From assembly GCA_964652125.1 (NCBI GenBank), contig CAZZAE010000004.1:1-42372 (forward strand): a DNA stretch of 42,372 nucleotides. The letters run 5' to 3'. The notes under the pieces were generated by a model, which did not search any database, had not been told where the DNA came from, and worked only from the letters and a program-made list of their open reading frames with translations. Source of the DNA: CAZFNQ01 sp964652125 (lineage in GTDB: Bacteria > Patescibacteriota > Saccharimonadia > Saccharimonadales > JANWIN01). Position numbers and translations under genes: made by a program. The first letter of the stretch is position 1, and every line of letters begins with the position of its first letter. Shown here one piece after another: positions 15,716-24,099 of the stretch.

Positions 15716-16150
15716 ATGGAAGCAATAGAATTCGAAAGAGTACAGTATCAAATTGAGGGGATGAATACAATTGTTCAGTTCGTGAAGGACGATCGAACAT
15801 CGCTAAATTCTGTGAGCCGCCCTGACGAACGCAATATTATTGTTATTGGAAACCGTCAATATGCAAGTGTAGCCGATAATGATCCTTATGTGAGTGAGCT
15901 TTGTATGGCTAACTATACAGATATGGCAAAGGCTGTAGTTAAGGTCACGGAAGCTTTTGGTCAATGGTCAGCATTAAGTTGGGAAGATAGACAAAATGCT
16001 GAGATAGATTTTGGCAGAGTAATTGAAGCTTACAAGAAAAAAGCTTCGATGGATGATTTGATTCCTGCAGACGCAGACTTGATTGGAATAATACATACAG
16101 CTCGAGTAGATGCACTTATAAGATCCCAAAGAGTAGAGCTACCGGCTTGA
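15716..16150 (+). CDS. Hypothetical protein controlled by leader B
   Basis: 144 residues, soluble, acidic, one cysteine. The N-terminal half looks alpha/beta (IEFERVQYQIEGMNTIVQF), the C-terminal half helical (FGRVIEAYKKKASMDDL). I do not recognise the family. AAGGAG lies 5 nt before the ATG. The TGA stop lies inside the -35 hexamer of the next attenuated gene (TTGACA, 16147-16152). Confidence 0.75.
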   Translation: MEAIEFERVQYQIEGMNTIVQFVKDDRTSLNSVSRPDERNIIVIGNRQYASVADNDPYVSELCMANYTDMAKAVVKVTEAFGQWSALSWEDRQNAEIDFGRVIEAYKKKASMDDLIPADADLIGIIHTARVDALIRSQRVELPA

Positions 16151-16175
16151 CATTAAATAAAGTCAGGTGCAATAT
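16147..16175 (+). promoter_or_regulatory. Promoter C
   Basis: TTGACA (16147-16152), a 17-nt spacer and CAATAT (16170-16175). It overlaps the stop codon of the preceding gene. Transcription should start near 16182-16183, at the leader peptide ATG. Confidence 0.65.
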
Positions 16176-16182
16176 ATTTTTT

Positions 16183-16236
16183 ATGGTTCAAATAATTGAT
16201 GGAAATATTATTCCCGCCCAGCATCAGCTGGTGTGA
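16183..16236 (+). CDS. Leader peptide C (17 codons)
   Basis: ATG at 16183, 7 nt after the -10, so leaderless. The peptide is MVQIIDGNIIPAQHQLV, then TGA at 16234-16236. A protector helix pairs TATGGTTC (16182-16189) with GAGCCATA (16235-16242, one G-U), with a second hairpin CCAGC/GCTGG (16218-16231) inside. The antiterminator arm spans the stop codon. Confidence 0.55.
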   Translation: MVQIIDGNIIPAQHQLV

Positions 16237-16282
16237 GCCATATTATTTTTGCAAATAAGCGGCCCACCAAAGGGCCGTTTTT
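16230..16282 (+). terminator. Attenuator C: competing antiterminator and terminator
   Basis: Terminator: CGGCCC (16260-16265), loop ACCAAA, GGGCCG (16272-16277), then TTTTT. Competing helix: GGTG (16230-16233) with CACC (16265-16268), GCC (16237-16239) with GGC (16261-16263), and TTATTT (16243-16248) with AAATAA (16253-16258). The competing helix consumes the upstream arm of the terminator. AAGGAG of the 16300 gene follows 5 nt after the T-run. Confidence 0.65.
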
Positions 16283-16299
16283 AATTTAAGGAGTTGTCA

Positions 16300-16779
16300 A
16301 TGTCAAGCGAACTTAGCGGCAAATTAGTTCCCACGAGTATTGCGATTACTGGCTTAGAACACGAAAGAGAAGCCCTGGACACTAGCCATTTTTTTATTAA
16401 ATCCAATCTGAGTCTTGCTTTAAAGCTTCGGTACTCATTTGGTATGCAGGAGCGTATGAAAGGAGTCAGACAATTACTTCCCGGTCGGAGTATCGCGCAA
16501 AAGATGAAGATAGCCGGCGAGAGTGATTCACTTACAAACTTACGTGACTTTGATATTTGGCTTGAGGAAGCAATAGTATCCTTAGATCCATCAGAAAAGG
16601 AATTAGTAGAACAGCAAATAGTATCTTGGACTACTTGTTACCCTCCAATGGCTAGCGATTTCTCCGGCGAGGATATCAGCATAATCCTGGAGCACAGAGA
16701 CTCCGCACTTATCCAAGCATACGTTCCATTTATGCCGGTTAATCCTGTGGGCAAGGTTGCTTTAGCTGAATTGATTTAG
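16300..16779 (+). CDS. Hypothetical protein controlled by leader C
   Basis: 159 residues from the ATG at 16300, preceded by AAGGAG at 7-nt spacing; an upstream in-frame TTG at 16294 is less likely. Soluble, mostly helical by composition, with one Cys. Unknown family. It ends 213 nt before rplJ, which has its own promoter. Confidence 0.75.
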   Translation: MSSELSGKLVPTSIAITGLEHEREALDTSHFFIKSNLSLALKLRYSFGMQERMKGVRQLLPGRSIAQKMKIAGESDSLTNLRDFDIWLEEAIVSLDPSEKELVEQQIVSWTTCYPPMASDFSGEDISIILEHRDSALIQAYVPFMPVNPVGKVALAELI

Positions 16780-16791
16780 CCAGTTTAACAG

Positions 16792-16820
16792 TTGACAAAG
16801 ACATCAATAACAGATACAAT
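16792..16820 (+). promoter_or_regulatory. Consensus promoter of rplJ-rplL
   Basis: TTGACA (16792-16797), a 17-nt spacer and TACAAT (16815-16820), the best sigma70-type match in the window. Transcription should start near 16827, giving a leader of about 165 nt. Confidence 0.85.
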
Positions 16821-16823
16821 TTG

Positions 16824-16932
16824 TGTCAGTTACCAAAGACAGCGACAGCTGACAAGCTTAATTTGTCGCCGAGGTAGAAACAATACAATTGTTCTCTAGT
16901 AATCGGTCTTTGGATAATCCAAAGGCTTTTTT
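16824..16932 (+). promoter_or_regulatory. rplJ leader with attenuator (L10-leader candidate)
   Basis: The leader holds hairpin TGTCAG/CTGACA (16824-16829 with 16849-16854) and, further on, CTTTGG (16908-16913), loop ATAAT, CCAAAG (16919-16924), then GC and TTTTTT (16927-16932), a terminator-like stem. AGTTACC (16828-16834) can also pair with GGTAACT (16938-16944) past the T-run. In many bacteria L10(L12)4 binds this leader to control its own operon; that role here is inferred from position and shape. Confidence 0.6.
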
Positions 16933-16991
16933 ATTACGGTAACTAAGTTTTCGTAAGGTCGAGGCGAGACTAATAACAATCAAGGATAGAT

Positions 16992-17516
16992 ATGGCATTA
17001 ACAAAAGATAAGAAACACCAAGTTGTAGATGAAATAAGTCAGCTGTTAGCTAACTCTAAAATGACAGTTATCACCTCATACAGGGGTACCCCTGTTAAAG
17101 CTATGCAAGCATTGCGACGTGACAGCCGAACTGGTGGCACCACAATTAAAGTAGTAAAAAACCGATTAATGGTTAAGGCTTTAGAAGCTAGTGAAACCTT
17201 TAAGAGCTCAGATAAAAGTGCTCTAACAGGCATGTTAGCTTACGCCTTTAACCCGGAAGATGAGGTTGCACCAGCTCAAGCCATCGCTAACTTTGCTAAA
17301 AACCAGCCAACACTGGAATTCGTTGGCGCCTTCAATTCTGAAGGTAAATTCTTAGCTGCTGATGAGGTCAAGGCTTTGGCCACACTACCAAGCAAGAATG
17401 AATTAATCGCCCAAGTAATGGCAACATTAACATCACCATTAAACGACATTATGAGTGGCCTTAGCGGCAACTTACATGCTTTGCTTGATGGAATCGAAGC
17501 TAAAGCTTCAAATTAA
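16992..17516 (+). CDS. rplJ: 50S ribosomal protein uL10
   Basis: 174 residues. The N-terminal rRNA-binding domain has LTKDKKHQVVDEISQLL, the YRGTPVKAMQALRR segment and VVKNRLMVKALE; the C-terminal helix that carries L12 dimers is Ala/Leu rich. AAGGATAGAT precedes the ATG. It is followed by rplL after 18 nt. Confidence 0.95.
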   Translation: MALTKDKKHQVVDEISQLLANSKMTVITSYRGTPVKAMQALRRDSRTGGTTIKVVKNRLMVKALEASETFKSSDKSALTGMLAYAFNPEDEVAPAQAIANFAKNQPTLEFVGAFNSEGKFLAADEVKALATLPSKNELIAQVMATLTSPLNDIMSGLSGNLHALLDGIEAKASN

Positions 17517-17534
17517 CCCTGAAAGGATATTCAA

Positions 17535-17915
17535 ATGGCAAAAGATTTAAAGAAAATTGCAGAGGAGCTAACAAGCTTATCAGTTTTGGAAGTAAACGAA
17601 CTTAAAACCATCTTAAAAGATGAATACAACATTGAACCAGCAGCTGCTGTAGCAGTTTCAGCTGGACCTGCAGCTGGTGATGCTGCTCCTGCTGAAGAAG
17701 CTAAGAGCGAATACGACGTTGTTCTGAAAGACGCTGGAGCCCAAAAAGTGGCTGTCATTAAAGCCGTAAAAGACATTACCAACCTTGGTCTTGGTGAAGC
17801 CAAAGCTATTGTAGACGGTGCCCCAAAGACAGTTCTTGAAAAAGCTAAGAAAGAAGACGCTGAGTCTGCCAAGAAAACTCTTGAAGATGCAGGTGCTACT
17901 GTCGAACTAGCCTAG
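17535..17915 (+). CDS. rplL: 50S ribosomal protein bL12
   Basis: 126 residues. The N-terminal dimerisation domain (LKKIAEELTSLSVLEVNELKT, split here as helices), an Ala/Pro hinge (about 35-55) and the C-terminal domain with EKTKVAVIKAVKDIT-like VAVIKAVKDITNLGLGEAKA and VDGAPKTV are all present. It recruits translation factors. GAAAGGATATTCAA precedes the ATG. Confidence 0.96.
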   Translation: MAKDLKKIAEELTSLSVLEVNELKTILKDEYNIEPAAAVAVSAGPAAGDAAPAEEAKSEYDVVLKDAGAQKVAVIKAVKDITNLGLGEAKAIVDGAPKTVLEKAKKEDAESAKKTLEDAGATVELA

Positions 17916-17954
17916 TCGCTAAAATGCAGACTTATCTGGACCTCGGAAATCATA

Positions 17955-18560
17955 ATGACTTACCCAAATCCAGAATCTTTCACTCCAAGCAACACAGTCG
18001 TACCCGAGCTTGATGTCGCAGTTGGTTTTGAAGATTCTCATCAGATAAGTCCAGTTTATCCTGAATGGATTGCCGGTCCACAGGGTCAGCTGGGCTTGCG
18101 TTTTGAGGATATTCAAGCTTTGTCTCCAAGCCCAAATAGTCAAGGTGCAGCTATGCTCTGGTTCTCTATTGAGCTACCAAAAAGTATTACTGGACTTAAG
18201 CTGGTTGAGGCGCCTCCGGCACTTGTAAGCTATGCGGATGACAGACTCGAACTTGATCTTGATAAGAAAAATCTAAAAATTGATTCTCAAAGTATAGTAA
18301 TTACTAAGCAAACTTATGAGCTGCTGGAACTTTTCATGACAAATTCCGGAATCCCATTTAGTAAATCACAGATCATTGAAAATATTGTTGACCTAGATAA
18401 AATTGATTCGTTTAAAACTACATCAGTTCATAAAATGATAGCTCTTGCCCGTAAGGCCCTGGGCGAATTTAGTCCTTTTATTAAGACTACAGATAGAAGC
18501 CGCAACCCGTATTGTTCATATTATTTTACCCCTGATATTGGAGAATTATCCACAGACTAG
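17955..18560 (+). CDS. Winged-helix (OmpR/PhoB-type) DNA-binding protein
   Basis: 201 residues. Residues about 98-195 match a Trans_reg_C winged helix: a beta strand LELDLDKKNLKI, the SIVITKQTYELLELF helix, F-S-K-S-Q-I-I-E-N, and a recognition helix TTSVHKMIALARKAL followed by a wing around RNPYCSYYF. The first 95 residues are not a canonical receiver domain (no clear D-D/phosphoacceptor/T/K set), so it may respond to another signal. It sits 39 nt after rplL and may be co-transcribed. Targets are unknown. Confidence 0.7.
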   Translation: MTYPNPESFTPSNTVVPELDVAVGFEDSHQISPVYPEWIAGPQGQLGLRFEDIQALSPSPNSQGAAMLWFSIELPKSITGLKLVEAPPALVSYADDRLELDLDKKNLKIDSQSIVITKQTYELLELFMTNSGIPFSKSQIIENIVDLDKIDSFKTTSVHKMIALARKALGEFSPFIKTTDRSRNPYCSYYFTPDIGELSTD

Positions 18561-18571
18561 GACTTGCACCT

Positions 18572-18600
18572 TTGACTCTCATTGTGAAACATGGTATTTT
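18572..18600 (+). promoter_or_regulatory. Promoter of the 18671 gene
   Basis: TTGACT (18572-18577), a 17-nt spacer and TATTTT (18595-18600). The leader of about 65 nt holds GCCG/CGGC and a 9-codon ORF from GTG at 18610 to TAA at 18637 (MYQAAGRRF) but no terminator. Confidence 0.6.
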
Positions 18601-18670
18601 TAGGCGAGAGTGTACCAGGCCGCTGGACGGCGGTTCTAAACAAACACTATGGAGTTGAGAGGCAACAAAC

Positions 18671-19180
18671 ATGTCAGACGTACCAGAGAAACAAATAAAA
18701 AGACTTAGAAGTCTCATCCAAGAAGCTGAGACCAGTATGGCTGCCGCTAAAGAATTGTTGGTTAGTCTTGTTGGTGACGATGCTGAAGTTACTGCCGCCG
18801 TTAAAGACGAGTCGCTGGGCAAGGTTATTGAGGGCGTATTTGACGGACAAAACATGGTTGGTAGTGATGCTAAGACTTATCCAGTACCAGCAAATTACGC
18901 TTCTAAATCCAAATTAGTTCAAGGTGACATTTTAAAGCTCACAATTGCAGATGACGGTGCCTTTATGTATAAACAAATTGGTCCAATTGCCCGTAAGCAG
19001 GTCGTTGGCAGTTTAGAGCTTAAAGATGGCCACTATTTTGTAACAGCTGGCGGAAAACAATACCGGGTACTACTAGCCAGTGTGACCTATTTCAAAGCAA
19101 AACCAGGTGATCAGGTGAGCGTAAACATACCAGAAGATGATGCCAACGCCGAATGGGCTGCCCTCGAAGCGGCACTTTAG
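18671..19180 (+). CDS. Conserved-looking hypothetical protein
   Basis: 169 residues. An N-terminal coiled coil (about 5-32, KQIKRLRSLIQEAETSMAAA) precedes a beta-rich domain (about 48-160) with G-D-I-L-K-L-T, G-P-I-A-R-K and K-P-G-D-Q-V-S-V, a pattern reminiscent of small-barrel nucleic-acid or translation-factor modules. I cannot name the family. GAGAGG precedes the ATG at about 10 nt. Confidence 0.7.
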   Translation: MSDVPEKQIKRLRSLIQEAETSMAAAKELLVSLVGDDAEVTAAVKDESLGKVIEGVFDGQNMVGSDAKTYPVPANYASKSKLVQGDILKLTIADDGAFMYKQIGPIARKQVVGSLELKDGHYFVTAGGKQYRVLLASVTYFKAKPGDQVSVNIPEDDANAEWAALEAAL

Positions 19181-19181
19181 C

Positions 19182-19210
19182 TTGCTCTAGTATTATTTTT
19201 CTGTTATAAC
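19182..19210 (+). promoter_or_regulatory. Leaderless promoter of the CDP-alcohol transferase gene
   Basis: TTGCTC (19182-19187), a 17-nt spacer and TATAAC (19205-19210). The ATG at 19218 follows after 7 nt, with no Shine-Dalgarno. Confidence 0.6.
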
Positions 19211-19217
19211 ATTGTTA

Positions 19218-19922
19218 ATGGAAGTTTTTGAGAGCCCTTCGAATACTATTGATCGGCAATTTTATGGCATTGTTGCGGATTTGGTGTTTGGTGGAAATGA
19301 TTCTGAGGCTGGAAAGCAAGTACAACTCAATAATTGGCAGAAACTTGCTGAGGCCACAAATGATATTGTTACACCTGGAAATGCACTTGACGCATTTGGT
19401 TTTGCGGGTAGCGTCTACGGGCTTCAGCACTTAGATTCCTGGAAAGGAATTATTGTCGCTGCCGGTTCGTTCATGACTGACTTCTTTGACGGCAAAGTTG
19501 CCAGAGCTACAGGCACGCAGAGTGATCTTGGCGAAGCAATTGATGCTGGAGGTGATAAGGTGAAGCTTGCCTTGGGTTTATTTTATCTTTGGAAGTTAGA
19601 TTTAGCACCTAAATCATTACTACTAGCAATTGCAGCTCAAAATGCCGTTAATGCTGGACTTACTGTGGCTGATAGGGCTTTAAATGAATCACCAGTACTA
19701 CATTCTAGTCAATTTGGTAAAAAGGCTATTTTTATACAACAATGGGGGCTTGGGCTTCATGTCATGGGATCTCAAATAGAGAAGGGCAATGAAAATCGAG
19801 GCAAAGCCATAAAAGCTGCCGGCAGTATAATCGGATACGCTGGAGTGGGTGTTGGGTTCGTTGCCAGTAGTGGTTATGCAACTAAGTTCATAAATTCCCG
19901 AAAAGCTGCGAAGCAATCCTAA
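19218..19922 (+). CDS. CDP-alcohol phosphatidyltransferase family protein
   Basis: 234 residues from the ATG at 19218 (an in-frame TTG at 19212 is less likely, since the promoter places the mRNA start near 19217). The family signature DG-x2-AR-x8-G-x3-D-x3-D is complete: D-G-K-V-A-R, then G-E-A-I-D-A-G-G-D. Several hydrophobic helices follow. Such enzymes join a CDP-activated lipid to an alcohol (glycerol-3-phosphate, inositol phosphate and others) in the membrane. Which alcohol is used is unknown; PgsA-type is possible. Confidence 0.87.
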   Translation: MEVFESPSNTIDRQFYGIVADLVFGGNDSEAGKQVQLNNWQKLAEATNDIVTPGNALDAFGFAGSVYGLQHLDSWKGIIVAAGSFMTDFFDGKVARATGTQSDLGEAIDAGGDKVKLALGLFYLWKLDLAPKSLLLAIAAQNAVNAGLTVADRALNESPVLHSSQFGKKAIFIQQWGLGLHVMGSQIEKGNENRGKAIKAAGSIIGYAGVGVGFVASSGYATKFINSRKAAKQS

Positions 19923-19952
19923 TTAACAACAGCTGAGCTAAGACTATTCAGC

Positions 19953-19958
19953 TATAAT
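19953..19958 (+). promoter_or_regulatory. -10 box for leaderless dnaX
   Basis: A perfect TATAAT ends 7 nt before the dnaX ATG at 19966. The 7 nt (AGAGGTT) leave no room for a 5' leader with a ribosome site. Confidence 0.6.
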
Positions 19959-19965
19959 AGAGGTT

Positions 19966-21432
19966 ATGGGGCAAGCACTCTATCGAAATTATCGACCGAA
20001 AAAGTTAGAGGAGGTCATAGGTCAAGAACACGTTACGACCACTCTAAAAAATGCCTTGAAAAATGGCAAAATCAGTCATGCTTATTTGCTGACTGGACCT
20101 CGCGGCGTCGGCAAAACCAGTGTAGCCAGGATTTTAGCCCATGAAGTTAATGGCTTTACTTATGACGAAAACGCTCCAATACATTTAGACATAATTGAAA
20201 TTGATGCTGCTAGCAATCGCCGAATTGATGAAATACGCGAACTGCGTGACAAGGTACATATGACACCCAGTAGTGGAAAATATAAGGTCTATATCATTGA
20301 CGAAGTTCATATGTTAACCAAAGAAGCTTTTAACGCTCTACTCAAAACCTTAGAAGAGCCACCTGCCCATGCCATATTTATCCTAGCAACAACAGAAGCC
20401 CATAAATTACCAGAAACAATTGTTAGTCGAACCCAACGGTTTGCCTTTAAGCCGATTGAACCCGGAGTAATCGTCTCGCACTTAAGTAATATTGCCAGCA
20501 GGGAGAAATTAAAAATTAGTAATGAAGCCCTTCAGTTGATTGCTCAACACGCAGATGGTAGTTTCCGCGACAGTATAAGTTTACTGGACCAAGCAAGTGC
20601 CGGTGGCCATGATATTGAACTCAGCGACATTCAGCAACTTTTGGGTATTGCTCCCAATGAGGCTATAGATAATTTATTAACTACGGTTAGGGGATCATCA
20701 GCCAAATTATTACTTGAACAACTTAATCAGCTAAAAGAACAAGGCTTTAGTGCTGCCAATATTGCCCAGCAGTTAGGTCAACGCATACGACAACAAGTTA
20801 TTGATGATCAAATGATTCTTGGCCAAATCAATACTCTCAATTTACTTGAACGCCTAATTGATGTACCGGCTAGCCCTGAGCCGGTACATTATTTAGAGCT
20901 TGTACTCCTAGAGATTGTACTTGCAAAGACTAAACCAAAGACTGTTATCGCTGACAAGAGCGAGGAAGTACCCAAAAACAAATCAGGTAATAAAAAACCA
21001 GATGTAGAACCGCCTGAACCATCTCAAGAAATGCCTAAACAGCCCATCAAAATTGAACCGGTAACAATTGAAAAATCAAGTGACCCCTCAAGCACACAAA
21101 ATTTTAGCTTAGAATTATGGCCTCAAGTTCTGAGTACTATTAAAGATAGACACAACACACTCTACAGTATTTTGCGTATGGGCCAGCCTTCATTTGATGG
21201 TCAGGTCCTTACTTTGAGCTTTAAATTTGCCTTTCATCATAAGCGACTTAATGAAGCCAAGAACCGCCAAATTATAAATGATGTTATATCTAGCCATGCT
21301 ACAAGTCCTATCCGAATAGAATCAGTGGTTGAGCCATCGCAACAAAAAACTACAGTAATTAGTCAGCCCGAACCAGATAATATCAAAACCATAAGCAATA
21401 TTTTTGGCAACGCCGAGGTGCTAGACTCGTAA
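19966..21432 (+). CDS. dnaX: DNA polymerase III subunit gamma/tau
   Basis: 488 residues. YRPKKLEEVIGQEH opens the clamp-loader AAA+ domain, with Walker A GPRGVGKTS (about 44-52), Walker B IIDEVHML, sensor 1 LATTEAHKLP and SRTQRF. Domain III and a Pro/Lys-rich linker (about 330-385) precede a tau-like C-terminal domain. The four-cysteine zinc module that normally lies between Walker A and the D-I-I-E-I-D-A-A-S-N segment is absent: this stretch holds no Cys and is shortened. Confidence 0.95.
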   Translation: MGQALYRNYRPKKLEEVIGQEHVTTTLKNALKNGKISHAYLLTGPRGVGKTSVARILAHEVNGFTYDENAPIHLDIIEIDAASNRRIDEIRELRDKVHMTPSSGKYKVYIIDEVHMLTKEAFNALLKTLEEPPAHAIFILATTEAHKLPETIVSRTQRFAFKPIEPGVIVSHLSNIASREKLKISNEALQLIAQHADGSFRDSISLLDQASAGGHDIELSDIQQLLGIAPNEAIDNLLTTVRGSSAKLLLEQLNQLKEQGFSAANIAQQLGQRIRQQVIDDQMILGQINTLNLLERLIDVPASPEPVHYLELVLLEIVLAKTKPKTVIADKSEEVPKNKSGNKKPDVEPPEPSQEMPKQPIKIEPVTIEKSSDPSSTQNFSLELWPQVLSTIKDRHNTLYSILRMGQPSFDGQVLTLSFKFAFHHKRLNEAKNRQIINDVISSHATSPIRIESVVEPSQQKTTVISQPEPDNIKTISNIFGNAEVLDS

Positions 21433-21466
21433 GGAGTAATCTTGAGAATATGGAGGAACTAGCCCA

Positions 21467-22828
21467 GTGAAACCAGAGGGAGCATTATTGCCACCACAAA
21501 ACACAGATGCTGAAGCTAGTTTACTTGGTGCAATCTTAATTGATAGCGATGCGATTGTTAAGATCGCCGACGTGATTGGAGCGGATGATTTTTACGATCC
21601 CAAACACCAGCGTATTTATGAAGCAATAAACTTACTTTATGAACAGCACAAACCGATTGACGTTTTAACGCTGGCTGACCAACTCAAGACAACTGGATTT
21701 ATTGATTATATCGGTGGCGCCGCTTATTTAACAGAATTAACAAACTACGTGCCAACCGCTTCTCATGTTGACCAATATGCCGGTATAGTTGCCCAAAAGG
21801 CTATGCGTCGCCGACTTATAAAAGCTTCACAAGACATAATTACTCTTGGATACGACGAAAAGCAGGGATTACAAGGACTAATAGAAGAAGCTGAAAGCCG
21901 TTTATTTGAAGTTAGTCAACGCCACGTCAAACAAGACGTTACCAGTCTGGAAACAGTCTTGAGCGAAAGCTTTGAGAGGCTAGATGAGCTCCATAAAGAC
22001 AAAGGCAAAATCCGTGGCGTTCCAACTGGTTACAAAGATTTGGATAATATCTTGGCTGGTCTACAACGCTCCGATCTTATTATAGTGGCGGCCCGTCCCT
22101 CAATGGGCAAGACTGCACTAGCACTTAATATCGCTCATAACATTTCACTAAAGTCCGAAGAGCCAGTGCTGTTATTTAGTTTGGAAATGAGCAAAGAACA
22201 GTTGGTAGATAGATTGTTGGCTATTGAATCAGGTGTTGATGCTTGGGCTCTGAGAACTGGCAATTTAACCGACGCAGATTTTGAAAAAATTGGTCAAGCC
22301 ATGGGATCTTTGTCAGAAGCTCAGATATATATTGATGACACTCCAAGTATTACCGTAAGTGAATTGCGTACTAAAGCTCGCCGGGAAGCACACCAAAGAA
22401 AACTTGGATTAATTATTGTTGACTACCTGCAGCTTATGAGCGGAGGAGGTCGTTACGGCAATGAATCTAATCGGGTCCAAGAGATTTCAGAGATTTCCCG
22501 AGGCCTAAAGGGTATTGCTCGTGAACTCAATCTTCCGGTTATGGCTCTTAGCCAGCTTAGCCGCTCGGTAGAAAATCGCAGCCCACAAATCCCACAGTTG
22601 GCAGATCTCAGGGAATCAGGTGCAATTGAGCAAGATGCTGATGTGGTGGCCTTTATTTATCGTGAAGAATATTATAATCCGGATACAGATCGCCATAATA
22701 TTGCAGACATTTTTATTAAAAAACACCGAAATGGTCCAACAGGTGCGGTCGAACTTTACTTTGATAAAGATAAACAACGCTTCCGCAGCCTAGACACAAA
22801 ACATTCCAGCCAGCCGTTTGCAGAATAG
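21467..22828 (+). CDS. dnaB: Replicative DNA helicase DnaB
   Basis: 453 residues from GTG at 21467, with GGAGG about 13 nt upstream. The N-terminal domain has LPPQNTDAEASLLGAILID; the RecA-like motor has Walker A ARPSMGKTALA, FSLEMSKEQL, the Walker B segment LIIVDYLQLMSG, SQLSRSVE and DLRESGAIEQDADVV. It unwinds DNA at the fork as a hexamer. It lies downstream of dnaX, and the two are probably co-expressed. Confidence 0.97.
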   Translation: MKPEGALLPPQNTDAEASLLGAILIDSDAIVKIADVIGADDFYDPKHQRIYEAINLLYEQHKPIDVLTLADQLKTTGFIDYIGGAAYLTELTNYVPTASHVDQYAGIVAQKAMRRRLIKASQDIITLGYDEKQGLQGLIEEAESRLFEVSQRHVKQDVTSLETVLSESFERLDELHKDKGKIRGVPTGYKDLDNILAGLQRSDLIIVAARPSMGKTALALNIAHNISLKSEEPVLLFSLEMSKEQLVDRLLAIESGVDAWALRTGNLTDADFEKIGQAMGSLSEAQIYIDDTPSITVSELRTKARREAHQRKLGLIIVDYLQLMSGGGRYGNESNRVQEISEISRGLKGIARELNLPVMALSQLSRSVENRSPQIPQLADLRESGAIEQDADVVAFIYREEYYNPDTDRHNIADIFIKKHRNGPTGAVELYFDKDKQRFRSLDTKHSSQPFAE

Positions 22829-22864
22829 CGATTATGGTAATGCTATACTTAAGCTTAAGTTCTT

Positions 22865-24055
22865 ATGTTTTCGGCCAAACAATTTAGATTATTTCTAATA
22901 AAAGTCTGGGAGCCGCTGCTCGGTGGTTTGCTCGGATTGGCATTGGTCAGCATTGTATTGTTTTACAAACTTGGTTCGCTTGTACCAGGTTTTAGCAAAA
23001 CCGAAATTGTCCATTTTAGTGGCTTAAATTCATTCAGAGCTATCGCCAACAATCCACTAAATGCTCCATACAAATTGCTGCATTTTGGACTAAATAATCT
23101 TTATCATCAAAGCCCATATGCTAGTCGAGCAATAAGTGCTGCTTTTGGCTTAGTGGCAGTTGCTTTATTTTATTATGTTGTATCTCGGTGGCATTCAAGA
23201 AATATTGCTATATTAGGAACAATTTTGTTTGCGTCGTCTAGTTGGTTTCTTCATATCACCCGACTAGCAACACCAGATATCTTGCAAACAGTTCTTTTGG
23301 CAACGATTGCATACGGTACGTGGATACGTAAGACTCAGCGATCAACCTTAGTTATTAGCTTAGGTGTGTTTCTAGCTTGTTTATTGGCATATATACCCGG
23401 TTTGATCTGGTTTTTGGTAATAGGAGGAATATGGCAGAGAAAAGCCGTTGCTAGACATGTAAAACATGCTCAAATTGCCTTGTTGCCAGCCGTAATATTT
23501 GGGTTGGCATTATTGTCCCCATTGGTAATAGCTCTAATTAGACAACCGGAGCTATTAAAATCTTTCGTTGGCTTACCTAGCCATAATTTACCCACGCCGT
23601 ATGATATTTTCCGCCATATTATCAATGTACCTTTCCAAATATTCTTTAGGGGGCCAAATGATCCAACTATTTGGCTCGGCCGATTGCCACTTCTAGACTT
23701 ATTTAGTGCAACTATGTGCGTACTTGGTATTTATTTTTACTTCTACCAACGCAAACTTGATCGTACTAAAATAATAATTGGTTCTCTGATAATTGGCGAT
23801 GTACTTGTCGGCTTTCGTGGTCAAGTAGCTTCAGTGATACTAATGCCATTTATCTATATTTTAATAACCGCCGGCATCGCCTTTATGCTAAATCAATGGT
23901 TTAGTGTATTCCCACGTAACCCACTAGCTCGGACAATCGGAACTGGACTTATAGTATTGGCGGTTGCACTTAGTGGTTACTATAACTTACGACACTACTT
24001 TGTTGCTTGGCCTAACGCACCAATTACTAAACAGAGCTTTAATCAGCAGCTTTAG
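22865..24055 (+). CDS. Polytopic membrane protein, possible GT39/ArnT-like glycosyltransferase
   Basis: 396 residues with about nine to ten hydrophobic helices. A segment H-I-T-R-L-A-T-P-D-I-L after the third helix resembles the R-x-x-x-x-D loop of PMT/ArnT-type transferases that use polyprenyl-phosphate sugars, but the diagnostic early D-E pair is not clear. Envelope glycosylation is therefore only a suggestion. It is followed by ybaB with its own Shine-Dalgarno. Confidence 0.6.
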   Translation: MFSAKQFRLFLIKVWEPLLGGLLGLALVSIVLFYKLGSLVPGFSKTEIVHFSGLNSFRAIANNPLNAPYKLLHFGLNNLYHQSPYASRAISAAFGLVAVALFYYVVSRWHSRNIAILGTILFASSSWFLHITRLATPDILQTVLLATIAYGTWIRKTQRSTLVISLGVFLACLLAYIPGLIWFLVIGGIWQRKAVARHVKHAQIALLPAVIFGLALLSPLVIALIRQPELLKSFVGLPSHNLPTPYDIFRHIINVPFQIFFRGPNDPTIWLGRLPLLDLFSATMCVLGIYFYFYQRKLDRTKIIIGSLIIGDVLVGFRGQVASVILMPFIYILITAGIAFMLNQWFSVFPRNPLARTIGTGLIVLAVALSGYYNLRHYFVAWPNAPITKQSFNQQL

Positions 24056-24099
24056 TATAATTTTGTTACAATAAATGGGTAAATCAAAGGAGTAATTCA

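Noticed and set aside
17929..18049. Distant inverted repeat ACTTATCTG / CAGATAAGT around the winged-helix gene start
   Set aside because: 9 bp at more than 100 nt separation, one arm coding; chance is likely.
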